The translations under genes and the position numbers were made by a program. This document shows positions 10,462 through 22,900 of a DNA stretch of 64,000 bases, piece by piece (the stretch's first letter is position 1; each line of letters opens with the position of its first letter). The notes beneath the pieces were generated by a model. The model saw nothing but the letters and a program-made list of their open reading frames with translations. It searched no databases and was not told the DNA's origin. Source of the DNA: Pyrrhoderma lamaoense (Eukaryota > Basidiomycota > Agaricomycetes > Hymenochaetales > Hymenochaetaceae); the NCBI GenBank assembly GCA_002794735.1, contig NBAZ01000010.1:1116001-1180000 (forward strand), written 5' to 3'.

Positions 10462-11855
10462 TCAGATACTATTCGCCGTGGACGCAGTATCATCAATCTC
10501 CCTCATCCTTTTTCCTAGTTCGTCGAGCCCCAACTTTCTCCTTTCGTCTCCTAGGTAGGACATCCTTAGTTTGTATAATTTTACAAAACGTTCTATTTTC
10601 TTATTTCCATGGGGATTCAGTATTGTTGGTGTCCATTGTTGGGGCAAAAAGTAACTTACTGGGTATATACTCTGACATTCATTATTCGAATGTTCAAGAC
10701 TCTTAAGCTTCTCGAGAATATTTTCGGTCGCGTTTAACGTTTCCGACATGTATATCTCTGGGCCAGCATATTGGATTAATATTTTTATAGCCGGAAAGTG
10801 CGTGTGAAGCTCAGATTCCATACTCGAGATAAGACTAGCCACGATACTAGGCTGGAAGATACCAGCCCTTACAAGCTGACCAGCCAATGCAAATATTGCA
10901 TTTATCTTCTCTGATTTCTACTTATAAACTGAGTAATCAGATTATTATCGGATTTGAATTAGGCACTCACAGAGGTCAAATATTTGTCTACAAGTTTCTG
11001 AACTTCGTAGTAAATGCAACGTTGGAAACTTTGTACGTCATTGTTATTACTTTTACTTTTCACTTTCGACATTTTGATCATATGTATTGCACAATCGTAT
11101 GAATCGTGTGGCTCCACCATTTTCTCAATAATATGTGCAAGACTAGGACCGTCTTCTGTATTATGCTGGATATTATCAACGTCCTGTCCATGATAGACAT
11201 ACTTTCTACCCATGTTACGCTCCTGTTTATACACAGCTTTGATAAGGTCTTCTCCTTCGTCTTCATCCGATATACTACCGTCGCTATCTGATGAGCTATC
11301 TTCTTCGTTGCACTGATCAAATTCAACACTCTTCAGTTGTTCATGGGTAGATGCCTGCCTGTTGCTATCTAAGCGAGTCTGGTCATCGTTATCGCAATCA
11401 TTTTCATCATCACTGCTAGGTGGTGTGCTTCTTTCTCCATCGTTATCGCTCCATAAATCATTGGATGTAGTAGATTCGGACCCTCCAAAATTGGGTCGTG
11501 AAATAAGCCCTTTGAGACTTCCACGTTCAATCTGGGGTCTACTATGACCACAATTCTGGGAGGTATGGCAAGCATTCTTGCTATCGGCTGTGAGTGTACC
11601 GAGTGGTTGGTTTGGACTAGTACCTCGCAGTGGTATGTGGTCTCTTAACACTGGCGTTTTTTGTATCACGGTCACGCTATCATCGTCATCTTCGTCCATA
11701 TCATCAACAGTGCGGACCAAATTGAAGCCTAGGAGATCTCGATCGTTGCTGGCTCCCTTATTAGTGCATACAGTTGAAGGTCCTTGCTGAGTAAGCCATT
11801 TATTTACTTGCACTAGGGATCGCAAGTGTCTGCTATAGGGAACAGGCTGACGCAT
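10462..11855 (-). CDS. Unknown acidic protein, two exons
   Basis: Exons: 10971-11855 and 10462-10917, joined by a 53-nt intron with a GTGAGT donor and TAG acceptor; 1341 nt, 446 aa. The start is MRQPVPYSRHLRSLVQVNKW. Residues about 50-60 and 140-215 are strongly acidic and serine-rich (MDEDDDDSV, SSSDSDGSISDEDEGED), typical of intrinsically disordered nuclear proteins. The C-terminal third is predicted to be helical (AGIFQPSIVASLISSMESEL; YFLPQQWTPTI; KKIERFVKLYKLRMSYLGDERRKLGL). I do not recognise a domain. The single clean frame, the clean intron and the length support a real gene. It ends 436 bp before GPI11 on the same strand. Confidence 0.7.
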
Positions 11856-12873
11856 GGTACCTTTTCTTCAGCGTAGTGGTGAGTGTCTGTTTAAGAGAAA
11901 TACGAGGCAAGGGGGAAAGTTGATACAAGAAGGAGATGGGGATGTTACTCTAGAACCACAGGACAATTGTTATTAATATAACATAGAGACAACCACAATT
12001 GTGTCATATGATAATCTTCATTCTACAATGTAAGACTTTTCGTGCCCTAGGTAGCGATGCCAAGTGACGATACAACAAGAGATAGTGTAACTTACTTTGC
12101 ACTATATAATTCTAATTGATACTATACTATAAACCTCTATTGTGTTGTGAAAACGTCGTTTCAGCGCACAGGCAAATATGGTGATACCTGCACCAGTGTT
12201 TCGCGCGCGAGTCAACTTACCTCGCCTGGAAAAGTTGAAGACGTCAGCGAGAAGAAAACAAAATCTAATTCCATATATACATCGCATGTATATGTTTAAG
12301 AGTTGTTGGGAGATAATATCCAAAAGGTGCAGATCAGATTACAAGATGACTGGTAGCTGGAAGCACAGCTCCTCAAATGTGATAGCCTCACGACTCAAAG
12401 TTCGAGTTCGATGTGAGAATTTGAGTTTGATGCTATCTCATTGACAATGTTATTGAAGTGGAGCGGAGATTCACATTTGGGAGTTTTATATCTGATCAAG
12501 TATATGTCATGTCTCTCACGAGCCTAGATAACTTGAGACATTGCTTAGAATGATTACATAACATAATATTCAGCTGACATAATCCGTGAACCTGGTCCTC
12601 GCTATCGACTGCAGTAAAACGCCTATCGCTGCGTCAACAAGTGCACTTGAACCAAATGTGAGTATATTCTGACACTCTACAGCTGTAATTTTGTTCCATT
12701 ATGCTTCACGGGCTTTTGGTACCAGTTGTTATGATGATTTGTATGGGATTTTGGTCATTTTGTGATGGATGGAAGATGAATGAGCCAGATGTCACTCTCC
12801 ATTAGCATTCGACATGATTTTCTCTTGAGTTTCTTCACCTGGTATCTAATTTTCCTTCGTTTTCCAGTATTCA
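11856..12873. other. Divergent intergenic region between the acidic-protein gene and RPL2
   Basis: The region contains the promoter of the minus-strand gene and the promoter, leader and leader intron of the ribosomal protein gene. The intron at about 12658-12867 (GTGAGT to TTCCAG) lies in the 5' UTR, 6 nt before the ATG. I found no complete C/D-box snoRNA in that intron: there is an ATGATGA but no CTGA partner. Confidence 0.5.
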
Positions 12874-13756
12874 ATGGGTCGCGTTATCAGGGCACAGAGG
12901 CGGTCGCACGCAATTGTACGTTTTATATACCCCTCTAATGCTGTATATTGCTTTGTTCATAATTTTCGTGAACTTTCCAGTTCAAAGCACATACCCATCA
13001 TAACAAGGCCCCTGCTAAGCTCCGCAACCTTGACTACGCAGAGCGCAATGGATACATTCGTGGTGTCGTGAAAGAAATCATCCACGATGCTGGCCGTGGT
13101 GCCCCCCTTGCTCGCGTTGTTTTCCGCGATCCCTATCGTTACAAGCTCCGCACAGAGACATTCATCGCTACTGAAGGTCTTCACACTGGAGCCTTTGTAT
13201 ACTGTGGGAAGAAAGCTTCTCTGACTGTTGGGAACGTTTTACCAGTTTCTCAACTTCCTGAAGGTACAATCGTATGCAACATCGAGGAAAAGGTAGGAGA
13301 TCGTGGTGCTCTTGCCCGTACATCTGGAAACTACGCAACTGTCATCGGACATTCTCCTGAAGAGAACAAGACTAGACTTCGTCTCCCATCTGGAGCAAAG
13401 AAGACCATTTCAGGCTCTGCTCGCGCAACTGTCGGAATTGTTGCTGGAGGTGGACGTATCGACAAGCCCCTACTTAAGGCCGGTCGTGCCTTCCACAAAT
13501 TCAAGGCTAAGCGTTACAGGTATGTCGTTACTAAGCATGATAGTGCCCATTTCTAAATTTTGAACCTCACAGCTGGCCTCGCACTCGTGGTGTTGCTATG
13601 AACCCGGTTGACCATCCTCATGGTGGTGGTAACCATCAACATATTGGAAAGGCCTCGACTATGGCTCGCTCTGCTGTGCCAGGTCAAAAAGTTGGTCTTA
13701 TTGCTGCGCGCAGGACGGGTCTCCTCCGTGGTACCGTCAAGGTCAAGGAGGCATAA
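12874..13756 (+). CDS. RPL2: 60S ribosomal protein uL2 (L2/L8)
   Basis: uL2 lies next to the peptidyl-transferase centre of the large ribosomal subunit. Exons: 12874-12915, 12981-13519, 13573-13756; 765 nt, 254 aa, the expected size. The sequence begins [10 protein letters not shown] and contains [38 protein letters not shown] and the highly conserved [18 protein letters not shown] segment with the functional histidine. It ends TVKVKEA. Intron 2 has a canonical TACTAAG branch site. A third intron, about 210 nt, is in the 5' leader, common for ribosomal protein genes. Frames are intact. Confidence 0.97.
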
Positions 13757-14214
13757 AAGTATCGATAGAGACGTTGTTGTATCTCTTCTATTATTGTCAC
13801 TTTGTCTCCCACTGTATGTCTAATCTACCGTCTCTACCCTTTGTCCTCGCCTCGGCATCCTTTCAGCCAAAAGCTAAATACATGTATGCACCATATGAGT
13901 ATAGGATAGCACTGTATGCACGAATACATCTCTCACTTTCTTATTCTGAGAAACTCAAGTGTGCTAATTATTAAGTCATGAGGAATTTTTAAAACCCGAT
14001 TTGGTAATACCATTAATAAGAAAGGGCCTGACGCGTCTCGGCAAGCACCGAGACGCGTTAAAAACTCTCATTAAGTCAGCAGGCGTCTTTTCCTGTCACC
14101 ACATTTCAAATCAGTGTTTCTTGTTCACTCTTGTGTGTCGTATATCTGTATCGCACATCGCCCTTACTAGTTTTAAACTCCCCAAACTCCTTTGTGACTT
14201 GGTGAGTCCTGAAG
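13757..14214. other. Intergenic region: RPL2 3' flank and RAD16 promoter
   Basis: This 458-bp gap between two plus-strand genes contains the perfect ACGCGT hairpin at 14031-14058, described separately. Nothing else is supported. Confidence 0.5.
14031..14058. promoter_or_regulatory. Inverted pair of MluI cell-cycle boxes (ACGCGT) upstream of RAD16
   Basis: The sequence is a perfect 11-bp inverted repeat, ACGCGTCTCGG and its complement, separated by CAAGCA. Each arm starts with ACGCGT, the MCB element bound by MBF (Mbp1-Swi6) to drive G1/S genes in yeasts. It lies 157-184 bp upstream of the RAD16 ATG and 275 bp past the RPL2 stop. The palindrome is directly visible; regulation by MBF is inferred. 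Confidence 0.6.
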
Positions 14215-17200
14215 ATGGTGCGTGAAACAAGAAACAGTGCTCGACTCAAGAACGTGCAAAAACCTTCAAAAAGAGAGTCTACAGTAACAAGCACTCCAAC
14301 TACAACAGAATCTCCAGTTTTTAGTTCAAAGACATCTGCTAGTTCTTTCACACCTCCCTTATCCGAAGATGGGGGCGACAAGCAATACAACTCTCAAGAA
14401 TCCGAACATAATAATGTTGATGTTAATGATGTCTTAACCGGCAGGCCTAAAGAGGGTAGGAGACGATCAACAAGGATTTCAACACTAGGAAAAAGGACAA
14501 AGCTTGAGGACAGTGAAGATGAGGTCAGCGCCCCAGTAGCAAAACGCCCTTCACGGAAGGCTAGTCAGGTTTTTGTTGAAGTTAACTCAGTCGAATCTGT
14601 AAAGCCGAAAGAGAGCAAGGTATGATCCCATACTTAATGCATTTTTTTTAGCCTTGCAAACTCTGAATGGCATGGAATTTTTTTTCTCACCTTTATATAT
14701 ACTTCTGCTATTTAGCTCAAGTCTAAACGAAACTATAAGCGCAAGAGAGAAAATCAAGAGGACATTATGGCTCAAACCTTTCAAGATGACTCCGCCTCAG
14801 AAGAAGAAATTATATCAGAAGATGATTTAGAATATAACGAGAACTTGGATCAATCAGGCTCTTCGGATGGTGATGACTCATCATTTGAGGCTGAAGCTGA
14901 GGACGATGATTACGAAGAAGAATCTGAAGAGGAAGAGATCAATAATCCACGGAAGTCTACGTGCCGAAAGAAAACACCAAAAGCAGATATTGAACTTACC
15001 TCTGAAGATGAGGAGGAGGAATTTTTGATAAACTATGCTATAGAGCTTTCCAAGCAAGCTGAATCCATGGACAAAAATAACCATGCTGGGCCATCAACTC
15101 AAAGTGCTTCAGAACTTCGTGCTGCTGCTGCTGAACGTCGCTTGGCTGCGTCTCTGGCACGTAATGAGGAAGAGTGTATATCCTCTAATGATGAATCATC
15201 AGTGAAAGGGAAGGGGAAAGGAAAAGGAAAAAGCCCCAAGAAAAAAGGGGAAAGGGTACCCTCTAGAAGAACCGCTAAAGAAATATTAGCTGATATTAGA
15301 AAGGCAGCAAAGGAAAAACAACGTAAATTGGGTCGAAAACTTACTCACTCAGAAAGAACGACGATTGCTTTGCATTACCACCACCCAGAACTTCGTGAGG
15401 TATGGGATAAACTTGAGAGTCGCGTGAAACCAGTTGTTCCGGAAAAAGCAGAACAGCCAAAAGAACTCAAAGTCAATCTATTACCATTTCAGTTGGAGAG
15501 TTTGTACTGGATGAGGGAACAAGAAAAGGGTCAATGGGCAGGCGGAATGTTAGCGGTTAGTACTTTTTCTTGAGTTACTAGACCTTACTAACAGAACTAT
15601 TTTAGGATGAAATGGGGTAATTTTAATGGAAAATACTTATATGAATGTGCACTGAGTCTCTCTTAGAATGGGCAAGACTATCCAAACCCTTGCTTTGATT
15701 TCCTCGGATAGTAAGAAGCCTAATTTGATTGTCGCGTATGTGTATTATCAACCATAATGAACTCTTTTTCTAACAAATTCTCTAGACCCACCGTCGCGAT
15801 TATGCAGTGGAGAAATGAGATCGAAGCTTACACTAATGGGCTTAAAGTTGCAATATGGCATGGTGCATCTCGCGAAGCAAATGCGAAAGAACTTCAAAAG
15901 TTTGATATCGTGAGCCCCAATGTTTTTGTATCTAGACATCATAAATACTAAATAGTATCACAAGGTATTAACAACATATGCAGTTTTAGAAAGTGCATTC
16001 CGAAAACAAGAGAATGGATTCAAGCGTGGAGGTAAAATATTGAAGGAGAAATCTCCGGTCCATCAAATAAAGTGGAACAGAATAGTTGTAAGTTGTATAA
16101 ATCGACATCTCAGTATACGTTCTACAATTAATCTTGCATAGCTTGATGAAGCCCACAATATCAAAGAGCGAGCGACAAATACAGCGAAGGCCACATTTGA
16201 ACTTCAGTTAGTATATCTCACTAAGTAAACAAAAGCTCGTGTATCTCATATCATACTACTATAAATAGGAGTGATTTTAAATGGTGCCTTTCTGGAACAC
16301 CACTGCAAAATCGTGTTGGTGAACTATATAGTCTCGTCAGATTTCTTGGAGGAGATCCTTTCTCTTACTACTTTTGTGAGATAATTATTCCTGATTCTAT
16401 ATTCTGATCCTGACGTCTTTTCTCAGGTAAACAATGCAGTTGCAAGTCTCTACATTGGCTTTTTACGGACAAAAAGAGTTGCGATGGTAAGCAATATCAT
16501 CAATAGAGGATACGTGATTCCGCTGAGAATTTTCCGTTGTAGTGTGTCATCACAGTCCAATGCAACATGTATGTCCCATCGATTTCACAATTCATGAATA
16601 CCTGCTGATTATGTGTTAATCACCTAAAAGACTTGCTTTTGGAACAACGAAATATTAACACCGATCCAGAAGCATGGTATGAGGGCTGTTGGACAAGAGG
16701 CCTTCAAGAAACTACGAATTCTACTTGATAGGATGATGCTTCGTCGTACAAAGGTAGTGTAAATACTAAGGTGCATCTCTCTACTGTAACTAATCCATAC
16801 TTTGGAAAAGATTGAAAGAGCCGATGATCTTGGGCTTCCACCTCGGACAGTCATCGTTCGCCGTGACTACTTCAGTGACGAAGAAAAGGAGTTGTACTTA
16901 TCTTTGTTCTCAGATGCAAAGCGTCAGTTTAGCACGTACGTTGATCAAGGATCCTTGTTAAATAGTGAGCAACTTCAATCGCCACTACAATACATGTATA
17001 CTAATGTCAATCTCTAGATTATTCGAACATTTTCAGTCTGTATGTATCCTTACACTTTTTTACATCCCCGCATCTGACTGTCACCCGATAGTATCACGCG
17101 TATGCGTCAAATGGCTTGCCATGTAAGATTGAAAGATCCTCATTTTATCCGTCTATGTCCTAATGTATTGTCATTTTTAGCCTGATTTGGTCTTGAAAAG

Positions 17201-18491
17201 CAAACAGAATGCAAATAAGTTCGTAACGGATGCAGGCGAAGCGACGATCTGTCGTTTGTGCAACGACATTGCTGAAGATGCGATTCAGTCAAAGTGTCGA
17301 CACATATTTGACCGGGAATGTATCAAACAGTACATTGATACGGCGGTTGAACAAGTTGTACGTTCCTATTGTTGGACTGTGCTTGACTGCCTTCTAAATG
17401 TTTAATTTAACACGTATGAAACGAAATTTCACAGCCTACATGTCCTGTTTGTCACATTTCATTGACAATCGATCTTGATGCCCCTGCTCTCGAGATAGAT
17501 GAAGAGCACAAGAATGTAACTCGTCAAGGTATCCTCGGGCGGCTAGACATTGAAAAATGGCGCTCTTCCACGAAGATTGAAGCGCTTGTAGAGGAGCTCA
17601 CGAAACTTCGTAAGAAAGATGCTACGACGAAGAGCCTCGTTTTTAGTCAGTTTGTAAACTTTTTGGATCTCATCGCATTCCGGCTTCAGCGTGCTGGCTT
17701 TAATGTAAGATAATACTTGTATGTGGATTCTGCCTTGATAACTCACTCAACACCTGTTTTCTTAGATATGCCGATTAGAAGGAACGATGTCACCTCAAGC
17801 TAGAGATGCAACGATAAAGTATTTCAGTATGTCTTCTACTTAATACTTTTTTTATTTTCAACTCTTACATTTTGATAGTGAATAATGTGCATGTTACCGT
17901 CTTCCTCGTCAGCTTGAAGGCGGGTGGTGTAGCGTTAAATCTCACGGAAGCCTCTCGGGTGTATCTAATGGACAGTTGGTGGAATCCAGCCGTAGAATTT
18001 CGTAAGTGAACAGAATTATTAACGGTGGTAGTTGCTCAGAATTTTTCTTTTTGTGTTTATCCTGGGGGAACTTACAGAGGCGATGGATCGTATTCATCGA
18101 CTTGGCCAATACAGACCCGTTGAGGCTATAAAACTTGTTGTCGAAGACAGTATTGAGTCTCGTATTGTACAGGTTCGTTTTCTTTGCTCCTCGAAGTATA
18201 AGGCCCTTATGTCATCGAGTTGATTTTTAAAAAACTATAGTTGCAAGAGAAGAAATCTGCTATGATTGAGGCTACTTTGTCTACGGATGAGAGTGCCATG
18301 GGTCGGCTGACTCCTGAGGACGTATGTGTTTCTCTATTCGAATTCTTTTCTGAAATTTTGTGGCTGACATTCATGATCTTGATGAACCCATCTAGTTGAG
18401 TTTCCTGTTCCGTGTAAGTTTTACCCTGCTTACTTCTCTTAACGCACTGTCTCAACTCCTCTATACCTCAATTCTATCTTTACAGCTTTGA
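14215..18491 (+). CDS. RAD16: Rad16-like SNF2 ATPase with RING finger, 22 exons
   Basis: Rad16 works with Rad7 and Abf1 in global-genome nucleotide excision repair as a DNA translocase and E3 ligase. The 22 exons sum to 2991 nt (996 aa), with every phase consistent. Exons 1-2 (to 15555) encode an acidic, disordered N-terminus. The Walker A region DEMGMGKT (about residue 416) is split across an 11-nt exon at 15606-15616. LDEAHN is at about 525, LSGTPLQNR follows, then CxxC/H motifs around [17 protein letters not shown] starts near 743 (CRLC...CRHIF...C, then PTCPVCH after an intron). The C-terminal helicase half has [32 protein letters not shown] and DRIHRLGQ. The tail EDLSFLFRL is the Rad16 ending. 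Rad16 fits better than Rad5 because no HIRAN domain is visible. Confidence 0.95.
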
Positions 18492-19900
18492 TTCCTATAT
18501 ACGATACGCAAACGTGTTTTTGGGCATTTGATCAACCTTTCTCTTGATATACGTGTAACTTTTGTCATTTCGAAGTAATTCTTGTCGTCAACTAATGTCT
18601 TAAAAGATCTTGGATCTCATACATCTAAATCAATTATAGCTTTATTGATAAATGTTGTATAGAATACTAATGTTAGAGATATATGTAGGTCTCTTAGAGA
18701 TCATATCAATCATATAAAACTCTTTTTTTTTGGACTGCAATATCAGATTCTGACTGAAAAATCACGATTATGTACATGTACATGTACATCATACAACAGT
18801 GTAGCCAGCTAGCATTTGTCTTGCTTCTCTCAACGAGTGACTGAATCAATTCATATTTTCGCTTATTAGATACTTCTGTGCAAATTCCTTACGCAAATCG
18901 ATATTTTTCCTTTTTTTTTTCAAAAAAAAAACATGCCCCCTAAGTAAGGACCATAAAAAAATTTTCGCATTAATACTCATAACCATACTTTGAGTGAAAA
19001 TTTACTATCCGAGAAACCGAAAGGTAGAGAGTTAGAGCTGAAGGGGAGAAGAAGCGGAAAAGACCAACGAGGAAAGAGGCACGATATGACTAAAAAAAAG
19101 ACGGAAAATTTGTATTTGAGGTATGGGTTTGAATATCAATAAGTATTGGGAGGGACTAGAGTATAAAAGGAGTTTGAAACCGTAAGTCGAGTTGATGGCA
19201 AAAATGTGAAAAAAAAGAGATCGGAAGAATGGGACGAGGAAAGTGGAAATGGAAGAAAGGGGTAGGAAGAAATATAAGAGGAAAGGGGCCGGAAAGCATG
19301 GTATGACGAGAGCAGGGAGAGGGAGAGACAAAGAAGAGAAGGAAGAACAACAAAAAAAGATATTGCTATTGTTGGGAAAGAGACTTGTGTATGGTTACTT
19401 ATAGAATGCATATATGACGTGAGTTACTTGATTCGATGAAGCAAGGAGAAAGGAGAAATTTGGGGAATGAAAGAAGGGGGGAGGAGTCTTCGACGAAATG
19501 GATTTAGATTGGTTAATCGTACAATTGCAAGCGAAGGGGGAAGAAAGCGCCACATAGGGGGTTAAAAGGGAAACAAGAGCATAAGGTGAAAGTTTTATAA
19601 GATATGCGCAGAATCCCAAAAGAGAATTGAAGGATGATAAGAATTAAAATACCAAAAGCATTGAAGACGAATGAATGAGATTCAGATACCGAAAGGACGG
19701 GAACGAAACAGATGAAAGGAGGACAAAGAATGGGTTGAAATGTAAGCTCCGGGTCCTACTCAGATCCAAGCTTTCAAAGCCACAAAGAAGCTTACGAAAA
19801 TCAAAGCTAGCCGAGCGTTCCTCCGGGGCACGCGCACGTAACTGATCAGATCCGAGTCCGTCATCGGAGATTAAAAATTTACGATCATCAACACAGCTGA
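18492..19900. other. Intergenic region between convergent RAD16 and the PNUTS-like gene
   Basis: The plus strand from about 19020 to 19760 is very purine-rich. At 18770-18795 there is a run of overlapping ATGTAC palindromes. Hydrophobic frames on the minus strand here (rich in F, S, L and P) are translations of the pyrimidine tract, not genes. No RNA gene was recognised. Confidence 0.5.
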
Positions 19901-22900
19901 CTAATCATAGTACAAGTTCCCTGGTGGTCCCTCGTGGCTGAAGTGGCAAGCATCACCGAATCTGCAACTGTTATTTTTTTTTTAAATTCCCAATAAAACA
20001 AGAAAACAGTTTGTTTTGTTTTGAAGTTTTCGTATTAGTCACGTCTGTTTCTCAGGTTATCACACACAACAAAATATAGCTCGCCTTCCTTGTGCATAAA
20101 AATTGCATCGTCGTTTACTTCTAATTTCATTCGAACCGCCACGACCACGTGCCCCTCCCCGACTGCCTCTACCTCGAGGACCGCCCCTCCCTCGGTCATA
20201 CATTCGCTCATCTCGCTCTCGATCATCATACCCACCTCCATTACCACCGCCATAATCGGAATATTGGTGTTGCTGTGCGTAGTTATTCCAGCCTTGAGAA
20301 CCATGGTAACCAGCGCCATCTGTATCCATATTGAGAGGCATATTTACATTAGAATTAGCACCCGGTTCCGGCACGATCCCGGAACCCACGCCGAGATTGA
20401 ACCCGAGCGACGCTGCGAGGCTTGCCAGCGCCCCCGGGTCCAGCCCGAGCTTACTCAAGTCCAACCCTCCTGCGCCTGCGCTTGCAAAGGCATCACTGAC
20501 AGCCATCGACATCACACCCTGAGAGCCATAATTATTGCCATCCATTGATCCACCCATATTGGGATCAGCAGGGGTGGAACCCGCAGCACCAGGTAACGAG
20601 TTCCCTGCCGCGAGTTGACCAACCAAATCTGATACACTCATCGCTTGTTGGAAGAACGGTTGAATTTCAGCGCCCACCATCATAACTATAACATCTTTAT
20701 CGACTTGTTCTACAGAGATTTGCGAGGCCGGTTCCCCTGGAGATGGAGGAATATCACCATCCATGTAAAGAGCACCAAGAGTATTATTCTCACGCTCCTC
20801 TTGGACACTCTTCTCTTGACTTGACCTTCCTCGTTCGCTAGAATCGAGATCTGGAGGGAACTCAATTTCTAAACGAGAAAGGGAGGGGCGAGGTGAGGTC
20901 TAGTTTACATGTCGATCACTGATAATTTTAAATTACTCACGTTGTGGTTCATACCAATCAATTGACTCCTCAAAGATATGTATGTGCATCGCTGCACCTT
21001 CCGCACGTTCTAGATCTCTAATACTATGCGCAGAATGAGAGCCCTTAAAAATTAAGACAAAATGAATTATGATTCTCTCAGAAAGAGTATTGATAGTTAT
21101 ACTAACATCAAGCGAGTCATCTTCGTAAATTGCCCTTTCAATTAGCTTTACTTTTTCAAGCTCTGCATCAGGTGCCCAAGTCACCTTCTTGAGTTTCTTT
21201 CCACTCCGATTCAAATCCGATGAAGTTGAATTTGAAGTACCAGGCGACCCAATTGAAGCAGCCGCAGCAGCGTTCGCAGCTGCAGCAGCTTGCGCCGTAG
21301 CGCTCATCTTGTTAGTTGAAACTGCAGACAGGGGACGTCCCCTCATTGCCTTTAGAGCTTCTTGGAATGGGTCTTCTTGACTGGGCTGTGCTACATTTGG
21401 TGGAGGTATTGGTGGCTGTGTTGTAATTGCAGCCGTTGTCGCTGCACCTGCAGTTGACGATACGGAAGGCTTCTTTGGTATCTTGGGGAGAGTCGGTTTC
21501 GGTTTTGGATTAGAGAAGAATGATGAATCAGTTTTTGCTACGGCAACCTTCTCCTTCTTCACTACAGTCTTTGGTACTGCACGTACACCACTTGCACCGG
21601 ATACGACAGAAACCTTCGGCGTAGGTCCTGCTTTCGCTGAAACACCATCTAATTTCCTCTTTTTGGTTTTGTCTGTGTATCATTAACGAGTTTATAAGTC
21701 GAAGATTCACGGTGATATGCGTGACAATAAAAACGGAGTTTTTCGGCAAATTCCGAAGCAGACGCGTATTACCACGCAAACATATACAGAAAGTATTGAT
21801 TTTTTTAGCAAAATAAGTAATTTCAGTACAGCGGGCGGACATGACCCACCCTCTATTTCCACTTTTTTTGTTGTCGGCTCCTTCGTGGAGTTGCCAGATT
21901 CAAGCAATGTTCGCCATTTTTTCGTAATGTTCGAAGCCATGTCTTTGACAGCTGTAGTGGAGAGCAGAAAAAAAACGGAATGGATTGGGTCCAGACCGGA
22001 AAGCAAATAGTTAGATACATTGTTGTGTCATTTTTATTTCGACCCCACAATACAATAAGAAATAAAGAAAAAGTGAATTGAAAAACACAACTGATCGTAA
22101 TGATCAAGAAGATCGAGCGAGAAAGAATCAAAGACGTCAGCTGATACCGATGCCTATTTACGCGAATTAAAATTCTTATATCCTTAGAGGGAAACCTAAG
22201 GTGTTTTTGAGATACATGCTGATACAGCGTTTGAATGGCTATTACTCTCAAAAATATTTTTCCGGTGCTTTTCTGACAGTAATATGTAGAGTTAATACGG
22301 AACGTTATTAGCTTACCTGGCGAAGCTGTTGAATCCGATTTAAGAAGAGCCATCGTTATTTTCCCTAATCTATGTTCTTTCAACTGCTCCAAAGTCAGCG
22401 GTAGGCGATCTAAGACCTGTATTATCGATGTATTCAGAATCAAACTTGATGATATCTATTAAGGACCCGAGGCTCACGTGCAAAAGCGGCATGACTGTTT
22501 TCATATACAATCCCTCATCTTTCCCAGCAATTCCTGCCTTGAGCCACTTTGACAATAAACTCATGGCGTCGTCGTTGCACGACCAAGACTGAAAAAATGT
22601 ATTTCCTGCATTATCTCGGATCTTTGACATGATTTCGATCCGTGTATCGGCATCAACCTTCATAGCCCCATGCTCATCTAATGCATCAACCAAATCATCC
22701 ACCGTCTCTGCATTTGATAACAGTTTTGGTGATAACAATGGCTTAAGTGATGCCTGAAGCTTCGCACGACGTTCAGCCGGAGTTGGAGAAGGCGCACGCT
22801 TGGGTTCATGATGGATATTAGCTGAAGGTGGGACAGTCACTTGATTAGTTTGAGAAGTGGTGGCTGTAAGGTTAGTTTGCATAGGAGACTGCTGCGAAAT

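Noticed and set aside
12658..12867. Possible snoRNA in the 5' UTR intron of the uL2 gene
   Set aside because: An ATGATGA C-box-like sequence is present, but there is no CTGA D box at a suitable distance and no terminal stem.
16802..17017. RAD16 as Rad5/HLTF instead
   Set aside because: Rad5-type proteins have a HIRAN domain before the helicase. Here the N-terminus is acidic and disordered, and a Rad16-type CxxC/H insert and EDLSFLF ending are present.
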